From Turnera subulata (Eukaryota > Streptophyta > Magnoliopsida > Malpighiales > Passifloraceae): a stretch of DNA of 64,000 nucleotides. A program made the translations under genes and the position numbers. Where the stretch lies: contig JAKUCV010004200.1 in the NCBI GenBank assembly GCA_028386065.3, forward strand, positions 7,874-71,873. The letters run 5' to 3'. The first letter of the stretch is position 1. Each line of letters starts with the position of its first letter. Below are positions 1 through 11,740 of this stretch, piece after piece. The notes beneath the pieces were generated by a model, which was not told the origin of the DNA, did no database searches, and saw only the letters and a program-made list of their open reading frames with translations.

Positions 1-372
1 GACTCACCCCTCGCCTGCGGGGTTTCATCCCGTAGGATGAGTTGTTTCATGTACAGGCTTGGTGCATTCCAGACAGGCTGCAGCGTTTCCCTTGGACAGG
101 CTTGGATCCATAGATTGCATGTGTCGCATACAGTGTTAGTGAGTTTAAGTCTTCCGCTGTGCATATTGTTATTGTTGTTGGGCCATTGGGCCAGTTTCAT
201 TATTATTGATGATATCGATGTTGGGCCGTAGGGCCATATTGTTGTTTAATATTTTGGGCCGTTGAGCCGAGTTTATGTTGTCCACACTGTATGCTTGGGC
301 TTTGTTGGGCTGGGTTGTCACAGTTCCGGCACGTGTTTACTGTATACGGTAAATACGGGTCGGGGCGTTTCA
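1..372. repeat. 3' part of an LTR, cut by the window edge
   Basis: The stretch is rich in gggcc motifs and ends in a GGGTCGGGGCGTTTCA string followed by the start of another repeat. Ends of this kind (GGGTCGGG...CA) are typical of plant Ty3/Gypsy LTRs, which is established knowledge of the family; that this copy is Gypsy is my inference. The other LTR end lies outside the window, so no target duplication can be checked. Short open frames here carry no recognisable domain. Confidence 0.4.
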
Positions 373-373
373 A

Positions 374-1393
374 CCGCGCCACCCCGTTTTTTATTATATT
401 TCTTTTTTCTAAAATTTATTTTATTTTATAACCTTCCACTAAATTAAAAATTCTTCCTTCTTCATCATTAATTTCTTTAAAACTATTCATTAAAAATTAT
501 TTTTTTAGTCTGCGCAGTTATCATTTTCTTTCTTCCAAAATAAAAATAATGCTAGTCATCTCATTACTCAAAAAGTTGTACCAAAAACCATTGAAACCAG
601 ACACAAGAAAAAAATAAAAAAAGAGCACAAATGCCTCCTTGATCGGTTGGTGATTCTCCTCCACCGCCATCTGTCGATCTCTCTCCCTGGTTCAATCAAC
701 GGCAGCGCGACAATGATCTCACGCTCCATCACCATGCTCCATAAACTGGTACCCTTCCTACTTGAACAGATCGTCGGCACGGGGGAAGCTGTTATGAATA
801 CCACGGCGGACTGGTCAGGGGAGGCGAGCAGGGACCAGTGCCTCACGGTGGAGATGAGGTCGTCGAGGAACGTTGCAGCGTCGGCGAAGTCAGACCAGGT
901 TGGGTGGTCAGCGATGAGAACGGTTGGCCTTGAGATCTGCCCCCATATGATGGACTGGTCTATGGTGCCGCCACCGTACCGGAGAGGGGTGCTTCGGTGC
1001 GAGCATGGCCATGGTGTTGAGGGCGAGCACGATTCGTTTGTTTTAATTCAAATCCCCATAGATGTGTTTTAGTTCTTTGTTGGATTGATGGTTGATTCTT
1101 TGTTGTTGCAGCTTGATTTGGTGGTTGTTGAAGTAGACAGATGGGCCGAGGTCACAAAGGCGGCGGAGACGATGGAGAAGGGCTAAGCGGGGCAAAAAAT
1201 CGTTGAAGACTGGCCGCAAATTTTTTGGAAAAAAAAAAGAATTTTTAATGAAGACTGGACAAATAGAGAATTTTTAATGAATAGTTTTAAAGAACTTAAT
1301 GATAAAAAGGAAAGAATTTTTTAATTTAATGAAAGGTTATAAAATAAATTAAATTTTGGAAAAAAATTAATAAAAAAATAGGGTGGCGTGTTC
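374..1393. mobile_element. TIR element with a GC-rich interior (possible Pack-type element)
   Basis: Bases 374-505 (starting cgcgccacccc) and 1265-1393 (ending gggtggcgtg) are inverted copies of each other along about 130 bases, both very AT-rich inside. They enclose 640-1190, which is far more GC-rich and open for over 400 bases on both strands. Long TIRs around gene-like DNA fit Mutator-like Pack elements that capture host exons. No transposase is present, so it would be non-autonomous. I could not identify the source gene of the captured segment. No clear 8-9 base target duplication was found, so class assignment is inference. Confidence 0.55.
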
Positions 1394-2084
1394 TGACAAA
1401 ACATATTAATTTTTTTTGGAAAAAAATTCATTTAATTAAAAATTTTGAAGAAATTAAATTTTAGGAGAAAAAGGAAAGAAAAAAATAAAAATGGATAAAG
1501 TGGGTCAATAGGGTGGGCGAACGGGTCGGGTGGAGCTGGTTTAGTTTTTGGGTTAACCCTGACATGTGGGCCCCACAAAGCTGATGTGGCACCAAAAAAT
1601 TGCCAAATCAACAATTTTCGCCGGATTTCGGCCGGACAAACTAAAACTGACCAAAACGGATAAACGGAGGGATGAAAAGAGGCTAAAATCCTACACGAGG
1701 ATGAATTCTAACTTTGAGGCCTTATACAGGAAAAAAAACGCTTTAATCCATAATAAATTCTACAAGTAGTATTAATGTATTATTATAAACACTTAATATG
1801 TGATAAATGCTGGGCTTGAGAATAAACATCTCTTGTGGGCTTTAAGCTACTATGGACTGGTAAGACATCAACATAAACCCAGCAAACCATTTCCTGTCAG
1901 TACAGGATGTGACAGGACACCTTCTGTTTGTCTGTCTTTTCAGTTCTTGTCCTTTTTATTTATTTATTTATTTATTTTCTTTTTGATGAGCAGTTCTTGC
2001 CTTCCAAGTCCATGGAACCATGATTTCAAGAACCCCATATCCAAAGTGAACAACAAAAAACTAGAAGGCCAAACCAAGTAGATA
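1394..2084. other. AT-rich intergenic DNA upstream of the MYCBP-like gene
   Basis: No gene is visible. The stretch holds A/T-rich DNA, a repeat-like GC patch near 1500-1640, and a (TTTA)n microsatellite at about 1955-1977. The last few hundred bases should include the promoter and 5' UTR of the gene that starts at 2085, but I see no decisive TATA box. Confidence 0.4.
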
Positions 2085-4200
2085 ATGATGCGATACAAAG
2101 AGGTAATTAAGATGCTTTAGTTTGCATTCCAAGACTTCCAACTGGTGTGTTACCCTTATCCCCAGATCTTACATTTTACAGGAGAAAGAAGCCAAGAAAG
2201 AAGCTTTCAGGAAGTATCTCGAGTCCAGTGGAGTTCTTGATGCTCTCACCAAAGGTTTCCCTTTCCCCCCTCTTCTTACTTATTGGCTTTTAGTACTTGG
2301 ATTGTGTTTGCTATGTTTGGTGTTCTTATTTTCAGTGTTGTAAAAACTTTCTGCAGTTCTGGTTTCACTATACGAGCAAAATGAGAAACCCTATTCCGCT
2401 CTTGAGTAAGTCTTTCATTTCTTTTTTGATGTTTTGAATTGTTATTGTACCCACCAATGTGAAGGGTGGACCAAGTTGTGAAAAGAGCCAGAAGCTACAT
2501 CTTATCTTGACAATTTTGTATGTCAATCTGATACTGCAAAGCACTGATTTTCAATTGAAATGAAAATGCCTTTGGATTTTTCTTTTTGGAAATATGTTCC
2601 TGACAAGAACAACAATTTAGTCTGAGCATCCACTTCATGTCATGTTATGCATCTCAAATTTGAGTCTCAAGCTTGAATAATATATAAGATAAGAACGGAG
2701 AAAAAAAAAAAAAAGAAGATGTGTGCTATTGTTCTTCTCTAGCCAATATATTGTTCCTTGTTTCTTCTACTGATAATGTACATGCTTGTAGATTTACATA
2801 TACGTGTCAAAATATGTTAACTAATAGCTATTTTCAATAGATTTATCCAACAAAAATTAGGCGGCCCAAGTTTGTCCGATTATGAAAAGCTGCAGGCTGA
2901 AATGTCGGATTTGCAAGTCAACTACAACGATCTTCTGGCCACGCACCAAGAAACTTGCAAAGAGGTGAGCTTGGTCATGCAATCTACTGGGAACTTTAGT
3001 GAAACCAATTTGCATATCCTCTATTCCTCTCTGAGCTGCCATAACTCGTTGATACCTTTAGGAGATTACTTTCCCAATTTTAGAAGTTGGTCAGCAATCT
3101 AGCCAAATGTATAAATCGTGTTCTTCTTTCTCTCTTGGTGTTCCTTTACGAATCTATGTTTTGCCCGGTAACAAGTGAAGCAATGAGCTGCTGCTTGTGA
3201 TAAAAGGCCAGGACTACACTGGCAGAAATGTTTCTAAGCAATTCACTTATTATTTTGTACAACTGAGAAGAATTTATGATGCTTCCTTGGGAATACTGGT
3301 TGGTTTAAAGCTGTTAATGTGTCGGTCGGTGGCCTTTCTTTGTACTCATTGTCGTTGTTTATAGACGTGATGATGTGATTGTTTTTTTTTTCTCATTGAT
3401 GTGATTGTTTTTTTTTTCTCATTGCTTTTTTTTTTTTCATTGCTTATCTTGTTGGACCATGATTCCTGAATTTTATGTTGCATTGCAGTTGGAGGAACTC
3501 AAGAACTCCCATAATGCTGTAACTACCACAGAAGCTATTAATGGGAGGCACCAGAGGNCACGCACCAAGAAACTTGCAAAGAGGTGAGCTTGGTCATGCA
3601 ATCTACTGGGAACTTTAGTGAAACCAATTTGCATATCCTCTATTCCTCTCTGAGCTGCCATAACTCGTTGATACCTTTAGGAGATTACTTTCCCAATTTT
3701 AGAAGTTGGTCAGCAATCTAGCCAAATGTATAAATCGTGTTCTTCTTTCTCTCTTGGTGTTCCTTTACGAATCTATGTTTTGCCCGGTAACAAGTGAAGC
3801 AATGAGCTGCTGCTTGTGATAAAAGGCCAGGACTACACTGGCAGAAATGTTTCTAAGCAATTCACTTATTATTTTGTACAACTGAGAAGAATTTATGATG
3901 CTTCCTTGGGAATACTGGTTGGTTTAAAGCTGTTAATGTGTCGGTCGGTGGCCTTTCTTTGTACTCATTGTCGTTGTTTATAGACGTGATGATGTGATTG
4001 TTTTTTTTTTCTCATTGATGTGATTGTTTTTTTTTTCTCATTGCTTTTTTTTTTTTCATTGCTTATCTTGTTGGACCATGATTCCTGAATTTTATGTTGC
4101 ATTGCAGTTGGAGGAACTCAAGAACTCCCATAATGCTGTAACTACCACAGAAGCTATTAATGGGAGGCACCAGAGGATGAACCCTGAAGATTCAGAGTAA
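2085..4200 (+). CDS. MYCBP: c-Myc-binding protein (MYCBP/AMY-1) homologue
   Basis: Five exons give a 118-residue protein: 2085-2102, 2182-2254, 2357-2405, 2841-2964 and 4108-4200. All introns are GT-AG and phases agree. The first exon codes only MMRYKE. The conserved core includes FRKYLESSGVLDALTKVLV and LYEQNEKP, hallmark positions of the MYCBP family, followed by a C-terminal coiled coil (YEKLQAEMSDLQ...ELEELK). In animals MYCBP binds the N-terminus of c-Myc and AKAP proteins; plants lack c-Myc, so the plant role is not known to me and is probably that of a small helical adaptor. Oddity: 2940-3557 is repeated exactly at 3559-4176 after one N, so the last exon appears twice (3489-3557 incomplete, 4108-4200 complete). 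Removing one copy restores an ordinary fourth intron. Confidence 0.9.
2940..4176 (+). repeat. Exact 618-bp direct repeat around a single N
   Basis: Bases 2940-3557 and 3559-4176 look identical, separated by one N at 3558. The repeat begins inside exon 4 of the MYCBP-like gene and ends inside its last exon. Perfect identity, including several homopolymers, together with the N points to two overlapping contig ends that were joined without trimming rather than an old duplication. Confidence 0.9.
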
Positions 4201-5740
4201 TGATTCAGGTCAGAACATAGAGCAAGGAAGAACTTCTGGTCTGAAAATGTGGCATCCTTGCCAGTGATTTGGTAGTGGGGTTTTGGCTGTACTTCTTCTA
4301 GTATTTGGTTCATTGGCATTGAACTTTTTGTTGTTTCTTTCCTATCAATTAAATTTGTTGTTTCACCAACCTCTGTCTGAGAGAATACTTCTGGGCAGAT
4401 GATGTTTACTTATTCTTGCAACCTATGAAGCTATGAGAAACCGCAAGTCTTGAATTTCATAGTTTTGCATGTCCTCTAGTAGTTGTCTTTCCTGATGACT
4501 ACTGCTGTAATATTCTTTTTCGCCTCATCCCATCATGCAAGACAGAAATATCTCCAGAGTTTCCATGATGCTGGGAGATCTGTGTCAAGAGAAATGATAA
4601 TGTTTTTTTATGATGGATCATATTGTCCAGCTCTTGCTTTCTGCTAAGAAGTCCCATTCCGAGAGTACCCTGTTTATTAGAACCTTGCACGAAGTGTTGC
4701 CTAGAGTCCTAGGCCATTCTGCTGCTGTCGGGGAACTGTTCATCCTTTCATAGATAATTCCTCTTCTATTTAAAACGCTTGGTTCTTTGCTTTTGGTTGG
4801 AAGGTCAGAATTAGAGGTCCCTGCAATGTCATTGTAGCTAACAAATGCTAGTATGTTGTGTTACAGAGAACATTTTGTTTGTGGAGAAAATCAATGTTGG
4901 GAGCGTTTTATCCCTTAGTAGGCCACCCCATCTCAAAGTGGCTGGACCAAAAAAGAAAAAAGTGTTACAGGAAGCACTTGGCCACTAACCTTTGTTGGCA
5001 TCACAGTTACAATCTTGTGCCAATGGAAGTTCCATTGCTGACTTGTGTTCCCTTTCTCTATTGTCTCCTTATCCTTTTCCCACTATTTCTGATCATGATC
5101 AGTCAAACACGAATTGCAATTTCCATGGTACATTGAGCATCCAACTGTGATTGGAAAGTTTCAGTACCAGTAGTTAAATGTATTCGCTCATGTTCTTGGA
5201 TTAAGATGAGGGCATGCTATGTTCATTTCATCCAAACTAATGGGCCACTTCAATTGGTGGGTGGCCGGCCGGGGATCTGCACGGGCTAAGCAGCTCCTAT
5301 TCTTACTAAGAAGAGTTTGAAATTATTAGACCTACTTTAAACAATAAATTAACAAGGTTGGGCAATTATTAATTGTTAAAAAATTTGCAATTCACCCAAT
5401 TTAATGAAGTAGAGATAAAAAAAAATTTTAAAATTATGTTAATTTCTATAATAAACTCAAGATAAAAAAATGTCAACAAATGTAAAATTAGTTGGAGTTT
5501 AATTAGTGCTCTTATTAGGTTATAGTTCGAAATTCAACGATAAAAATATATAGCAGGCTCCAATAATATGATTATCATTCTATAAAATTTTTGTAAAAAA
5601 GTTAACATTGTAGAAAGTAGCTACGAAATAAGTGTAATCTCATTTACAGTTTGGTTTAAACTTCAGGGAAGGTTTGTATAACAAAAGATATAAAATATTT
5701 TTTTCCAAATATTTTCTTTTCAGATTTTTTGCATATTACA
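4201..5740. other. 3' UTR of the MYCBP-like gene and intergenic DNA
   Basis: The first few hundred bases after the stop are the likely 3' UTR. From about 5290 the sequence becomes very AT-rich. I see no coding exon, RNA gene or clear mobile-element end. Confidence 0.4.
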
Positions 5741-5744
5741 TATT

Positions 5745-6180
5745 CTGTAGGGTTTCTTCCGTATACCTATATTTTGAAATTATCCCCTTCATATACATGT
5801 ATTTGTACTATTGATTTTGTTCACATCCTATATCTCCGTCCTTCACATCATGAGAACAAAATTAAAGGTATAGGTATATAAAAGGGACAATTTTGAAAGT
5901 ATAAATATATAAAAGGAAAAAACCGGATAGTACAGGTATTTTCCGTACCAAAAACTCTTTTCCTGAAAATTCAAAAATAATTTTTTTTACTACTATGGCA
6001 CTATCAAAACATCGTATGGTATGGTGCTATGTGGACTCTCTAAACGGTGTGAGGGACGGAGGTATAAGATATGAGCAAAATCAATAATATAAGTATAAGA
6101 AATGAATAATTTGAAAGTACATGTACACAAAGAGAACAAACCAAATAATATAGGCATGTGCCGTTCCCAAAAAAAAAAAT
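5745..6180. repeat. AT-rich foldback (MITE-like) element
   Basis: A motif of about 90 bases near 5757-5850 (reading toward atctccgtccttcacat) returns in reverse complement near 6045-6170 (gtgagggacggaggtataag). A third, shorter copy lies at about 5850-5960, also reversed. All carry alternating tatacctat / tataggtat strings. The overall shape is a foldback of 430 bases without coding capacity, as in miniature inverted-repeat elements. Boundaries and superfamily are uncertain. Confidence 0.45.
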
Positions 6181-6939
6181 CCTTTTTCAATTTGAAAAAT
6201 CTATTACGCTTATGTTTTATTGCATTGTCAATTCCTTAGTTTTGTTTTCTAGGAATAAAATTCCTTTGTTGTTATCAATTTGAAAATCTTGTAATGCATT
6301 TTGTATTTCTTTGTGGAATATGATCTTTAAAATTGGATTTGTTGTTCTGTAATTAAATTGTAATCTTATAATATTGAAATTATTGTTTTTAGTCATACAA
6401 TGGTAACATAAATTTGACCATCAATCTATTTATTTTGTATAATGTGCTAGTAAGACTCCCATTTTAGGATTTAAGTTTTATGAGTTTGATTTTCTTTATG
6501 AGTATTAGTTCAAGTTGGATTAGTTTCCTTTAGTCAAATTGGTTAGGTCAATGACCCCCTCATTTTAAGAACACTTGACGTGGAAATCACATTGGTAGAT
6601 CACAGGTAGAAGACGGGTCGTGGATCATATTTAAATGTAAAGTAATTGCCAAACTATAGCTCTGGAAAGGGTTTAGTCCCTCAATTTACATCTCTATCTT
6701 TCGATGGCGGTGGCTTGATTACCTATCCTCTAATTGCCTCTAAAGTAAATAATTCCGTAACCTTTTAAACACTATGTCTTGCCTTTTTTTGCCACAAAAA
6801 TTTCCTCTTTCCTCACGCTACCACTCTTTGTGCCTTTCCCTACATAGATCATAAATATTACTGTCTACTGGCCTACTTTCATACCTAAAGTTTTAGTTTA
6901 TCATTCAATACACCTGAACCACCAAACCAAACCAAACCA

Positions 6940-7313
6940 ACTAGACACCTTAAATGGAGAAGGATTCCTTGAGTAAACCGCCAGAGGGTGAGGATGTCAT
7001 GAGCGTATGCAACATTGAGCAAGAAACCTAGAACTGGCGAAGAAATTCTCTGACCATATCATTTTGGGGAAGCTGGTTGCTGAGAAAGCAATGTCTAGTC
7101 ACATGCTAAATATGTTTGTAGAAAGGATGTGGAACTTAAAGCATTCCAAGATGAACAAGAATGACCCAAAGCTTTCAAGAAGCCATAGTGGGTGGTAAAT
7201 GGTTCTCTTTTGCTTATGTGGGAATGAGATCCGAGGACTCTGATATGTGTGCATATCATATACTATTTTGGAACATAAAATACTCCTTTGGTCAAGCATT
7301 TAGTTAGGATCAT
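6940..7313 (+). pseudogene. Possible degenerate LINE ORF1 (DUF4283-like) fragment
   Basis: One frame reads a broken LVAEKAMSSHMLNMFVERMW-like stretch that resembles the start of the DUF4283 domain found in plant LINE and LINE-derived proteins (LxGKLLxDK...). It has stop codons and no downstream zinc knuckle. The assignment is weak; it could simply be unannotated repeat DNA. Confidence 0.2.
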
Positions 7314-7700
7314 CACGCACCAAGAAACTTGCAAAGAGGTGAGCTTGGTCATGCAATCTACTGGGAACTTTAGTGAAACCAATTTGCATATCCTCTATTC
7401 CTCTCTGAGCTGCCATAACTCGTTGATACCTTTAGGAGATTACTTTCCCAATTTTAGAAGTTGGTCAGCAATCTAGCCAAATGTATAAATCGTGTTCTTC
7501 NTTTGTAGAAAGGATGTGGAACTTAAAGCATTCCAAGATGAACAAGAATGACCCAAAGCTTTCAAGAAGCCATAGTGGGTGGTAAATGGTTCTCTTTTGC
7601 TTATGTGGGAATGAGATCCGAGGACTCTGATATGTGTGCATATCATATACTATTTTGGAACATAAAATACTCCTTTGGTCAAGCATTTAGTTAGGATCAT
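7115..7700 (+). repeat. 199-bp direct repeat with a 187-bp MYCBP-gene piece and one N between the copies
   Basis: Bases 7115-7313 equal 7502-7700. Between them lie 7314-7500, which equal 3559-3745 (and 2940-3126) of the MYCBP-like gene, and an N at 7501. The piece 3559-7500 therefore starts and ends with the same 187 bases. This fits an unresolved join between contigs and marks a junction between position 7313 and the segment start inside exon 4. Confidence 0.9.
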
Positions 7701-8904
7701 GCATGTATTTATAATTTTTAGCTTGTTTTCCACTAGTTTCGCTTCCACTTATTAGTTTACGCTTTCAGGTACTTTTTGTTGCAAAATGGCTTGATTCTTG
7801 AAGATTTGGAGCCTTTTTAAGGATTCTGGAAAGTTTGGAGCCAATACATGAAGATTTCTTGACGATCAGTTTTCAACGGTGTCACACCGTTGAAACCCAC
7901 AGACCAGAACCAGGTGCATTACAATTCCAGCGACATTGGATTACTTGTTGGCCAAGTAATATGTGGCACCACCGACTTGCTGCTCCTAAAGGAAATAAAA
8001 GAAGCCTTTACTGCGCCTAAAAGGAAGGATAACTCCTAGGATAAATTAATTCCTACTTTTTAGTTACCTTAGCTAGATTGTAGGAATTAAAAGCTAGGGT
8101 TTTAGAATAATTAAAAGGGGCATCGACAGCAGCTTTGGACACTTTTTTTTCTCTAGAGATAGGTGTTGACAGCAGCAGCAAAGAGAAGAAGAGCACTCTA
8201 GTCGAATTCTTTCTTTTGTTCTTTTTACGGTTTGTATGGAAAACAAATCCTCCATGTTTGTTTATTGCTTAGTTATGAACTAATCCTCTTTTCTAGATCA
8301 AGAGGGATGTAGCTACTCAACTCTTTTTATGGTTTAATTATCCCTCCAGCAGTTTTCTTAATTGGATTTCTTGATTGATTTATGTGTGCTTAATCCAAGT
8401 TTGAAACTTGATCACCTTTATACTTGTTTTAGGAATTAAGCTACGTACCGACAGGCGACGTTTAATTCTGGAAAATCATAGATCATCCTTAATCTAGGTG
8501 CTGAAAGGCATTAGGATTATTGTGGAATTAGCAACAATATAGAACATCATTGCTCTTAGGAATAGGTTTGATCCACGACAGTGGTAAGATTGACCTCTGA
8601 GACGAGATTATACTTCCCAAAGTCGATTATTTCACCTTAGGTTGTTACCCATCAAGAAAACAAATAGAAAACTGTAGGTTTAGCGAACAGTGTCACCCCG
8701 TTCGCGGACACGGAACAAAGTCACCCTATTAGCGGAATCTGGAGGATAATTAGGGCATAAAAGGATAGAGTAGTGAACCCCGATTAATCTAGGCTTTCTA
8801 TCTTCTGATCTCTTCGTGTTATTTGCAGCTTACCTCTGTTTATTTTATTATTTATCATAATCTCAAATCACAATCTCGAAATCGTTACTTATTTTACTGT
8901 TTTC
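7701..8904. other. Intergenic DNA, repeat-like, unclassified
   Basis: No gene is visible. The stretch includes a t/a-rich part and phrases such as gttcgcggacacgg near 8700 that look like old LTR or leader DNA, but I could not find paired ends, a primer site or coding domains. Short frames around 7835-8020 show no conserved domain. Confidence 0.3.
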
Positions 8905-10690
8905 AAATATTTCTCATCTCATGTTTGCTAATGGTTGTATTATTTTTATGAAAGCCATAATACGAGATGCTAGGGAAATTAAGGAAGTTCTGGAGACCTA
9001 TGAGTCTATGTCTAGTCAAATGGTGAACTTGGATAAATCGATGATCCAATTTAGTCCTAATTATACTCACGAATAAAAGGTTGGTGTAAAGGCAATTCTG
9101 GGTGTGTCATTAAAAGGATGCCACCAGAAATACCTTGGTCTACTACCTATGGTCGACAGAAGTAAGAGGCAAGTATTCCAGGATATAAAGGAGAGAGCGT
9201 GGAATCGGGTGAATGGTTGGAAAGGGAATTTGCTCTCAAAGGTTGGTAAGGAAATCCTAGTGAAATCCGTTGCTCAAGTTGTGCCCTCTTATGAATTATC
9301 TGTGTTCAAAATACCTAAAACTTTATATCAGGAGCTGAATTCTATAGTGGCAAGGTTTTCGTGAGGAGATAATTCAGATGCCAATAAAATTCATTGGTTA
9401 CAGTAGGACACTCTTTATAGGCCAAAGAGGGAATCTGGGCTGGGTTTTTGGGATCTTTCGACCTTTAATGATGCTCTACTTGTTAAGCAAGGACAGAGAC
9501 TACTTACAATTCTTTCTCGGTATGCAATGGGATATGAGAGGCAAAGTACTACTCGGATGTGCACTTCTTTTAGTAGGATTGTTCATGGTACATATTGCAT
9601 ACAACGTGGAGAAGTGGTATAAGGATCAAGTGGAAAATAGTCAGCCTTCTTCATCAGGGGTGGGCCTCCAGAACAAGGTGTGAAAGGTTCTTTGATCTGC
9701 ACTGATCCCCAATAAAATTAAGATTTTTGCATAGAGGTGTGTTCATGACATTCCACACAAATCTAATCTTCAAAGGCGCAGAGCTGCATTTGAAGAGGAG
9801 TGTAAATGATATAAGGGAGGATGTTGAAGATTTACGCCATGCTTTATTTGGTGTGATAAGACTGTGGAGTTATGAGCTCATACGAAGTGCGGGACTTGGT
9901 TCCAACGATGGCAAGGAAGGCAAGGAAGTGTCTCGTCCAAAACATTTTCTTGAATCTGCCAAAGGAGGATACTAACTTGTTTTGGTATGTCTTATGGGCT
10001 GTATGGAATGCAACGAACTAGGAGGTGCATGGTAGAAGCCCGAGGAAGGTAGAAGAGATACATGAGGAGACTGTAGCAAGTTTCAATTCTTTCATGGAAC
10101 ACAATGGCTAGGGTATTTTGGATCCAATGCCTAGAGCCATTAGACCTTGGATATCCCTGCTACGGGCCGACTGAAGGTAAATTTGATGGTGCTTTTGTAC
10201 ATAAGTCCTCCCGTGGAGGTGTGGGTGTGGTGTTGCGTGATAGTAGTGGTAGATGTGTGGTTACTTTTGGTATGGCTTACTCTAGATAGTGGGAGCTGTT
10301 TGCAGCAGAGGCTTTGCTATGTGGGATGGACTGGCGCTGAAATTTTTTTTGGATGCACAAGAGTGGATGTTGAGATAGATTGTTTACTTTTGCAGCAGTC
10401 TATTACGATTAGGGAGTGCACTAAACCTTCTCCAATTGGGATGTTAACCCGTGATATTTTGATTCAGGTAAATTCTTTTGATGAACTTTCATATCCCTCG
10501 ACCCTGCAGCAGAGTAGTCTATGCTCTGGCAGGACAAACTTTGAGAGAATCCGTTATTTATATATCTTTAGATTGTTACTCACAGTTTATTGAGAACTTG
10601 CTGATGCCGGGCTGCAATAAGAGCTAGATGTTGTTTGTTCTACGTTGTAAAATTGTTTAAATTAATGAAAGAAGTTTTTTTAAAAAATGA
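8905..10690 (+). pseudogene. LINE (L1-type) 3' end: reverse transcriptase C-terminus to RNase H
   Basis: The translated remains run in the order of plant L1-type LINEs. Near 8925 the palm motif that should read FADD is FANG, so the catalytic aspartates are lost. It continues with VNLDKSMIQFSPN, then KYLGLLP and NRVNGWKGNLLSKVGKEILVK (9104-9364), which are typical of the thumb region. Around 9990-10080 the end of the zf-RVT region appears, and at 10165-10250 an RNase H core with DGAFVHKSSRGGVGVVLRD. The 3' end is A-rich (10670-10687). There are many stops and frameshifts, and everything upstream of the RT palm is missing: a 5'-truncated dead copy. Confidence 0.75.
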
Positions 10691-10739
10691 CCCCTTTCTT
10701 TCTAATGTGGCATTGACATGTCCAGAACAAAGAATGTGA

Positions 10740-11740
10740 GGTTATTTAGTCTACGTTGATCCCCAATAAAATTAAGATTTTTTTGTGGAGGTGCGTTCAT
10801 GACATTCTCCCATGAAAATCTAATCTTCAAAGGCGCAGTTGCGTTTGAGTAGGAGTGTGAATGATGTGGGGGAGGATGGTGAAGATTTGTGCCACTTTAT
10901 TTTGGTATGATAAGAATGTGGAGCTATAGGCTCATATAAAGTGGGGGACTTGGTTCCAATGATGGGAAGGAACGCGAGGAAGTGGTCTCGTCTAAAACAT
11001 TTTCTTAAATCTGCCAAAGGAGGATACTAGCTTAGTTTTGTATGTCTTATGGGCTCTGGAATGCAAGGAACACGGAGGTGCATGGTAGAAGCCCGAGGAC
11101 GGTAGAAGAGATACACGAAGAGATTGTAGCAAGTTTCAATTCTTTCGTGGAACACAATAACCGAGGTGTTCTGCATCCAATGCCTAGAGCCACTAGACAT
11201 TGGATGCCCCTGCTACGGGCCTGTTGAAGCTCGATTTGATGGTGCTTTTGTACATGAGTCCTCCCGTTGAGAATTGGTGGGTTGTTGTGTGATAGTAGTG
11301 GTAGATGTGTGGTTGCTTTTGATAAGGCTTACTGTGGATTGTGTGAGTCGGTTACAGTAGAGGCTTTTGCCATGTGGGATGGACTGGCGCTGGAAATTCT
11401 TTTGGGATGCATAAGAGGAGGTTGAGACAAATTGTTTTCTTTTGCAGCAGTCCATTACGAATGAAGAGTGCATTGACCCTTCTCCAAATGGGATGTTAAC
11501 CAGTGATATTTTGATTCTGATAAATTCTTTTAATGAACTTTCATATCTCTCGAGCTTGCAACAATAGAGTAGTCCATGTTATGGCAGGAGGGATTCATTT
11601 GCTTGTATGTGGTTAGATTGTTAATCGCGGTTTATTGAGAATTTGCTGATGCAGGACCACAATCAGAGTTAGATGTTGTTTCTTCTACACTTATACTGTT
11701 TAAATCAAAGAAATTTTTATTAAAAAAGAAAATGACCCCT
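10740..11740 (+). pseudogene. Second partial copy of the same LINE 3' end
   Basis: From a gatccccaataaaattaag string at about 10760 the sequence repeats 9707-10690 with many substitutions and small indels, through the RNase H region (about 11170-11330) to an A-rich end near 11730. Both copies are followed by the same flank (atgacccctt...tgtggcattgacatg), so the flank was duplicated too. That indicates a tandem duplication of the region rather than two insertions. It is clearly degenerate and non-coding. Confidence 0.7.
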
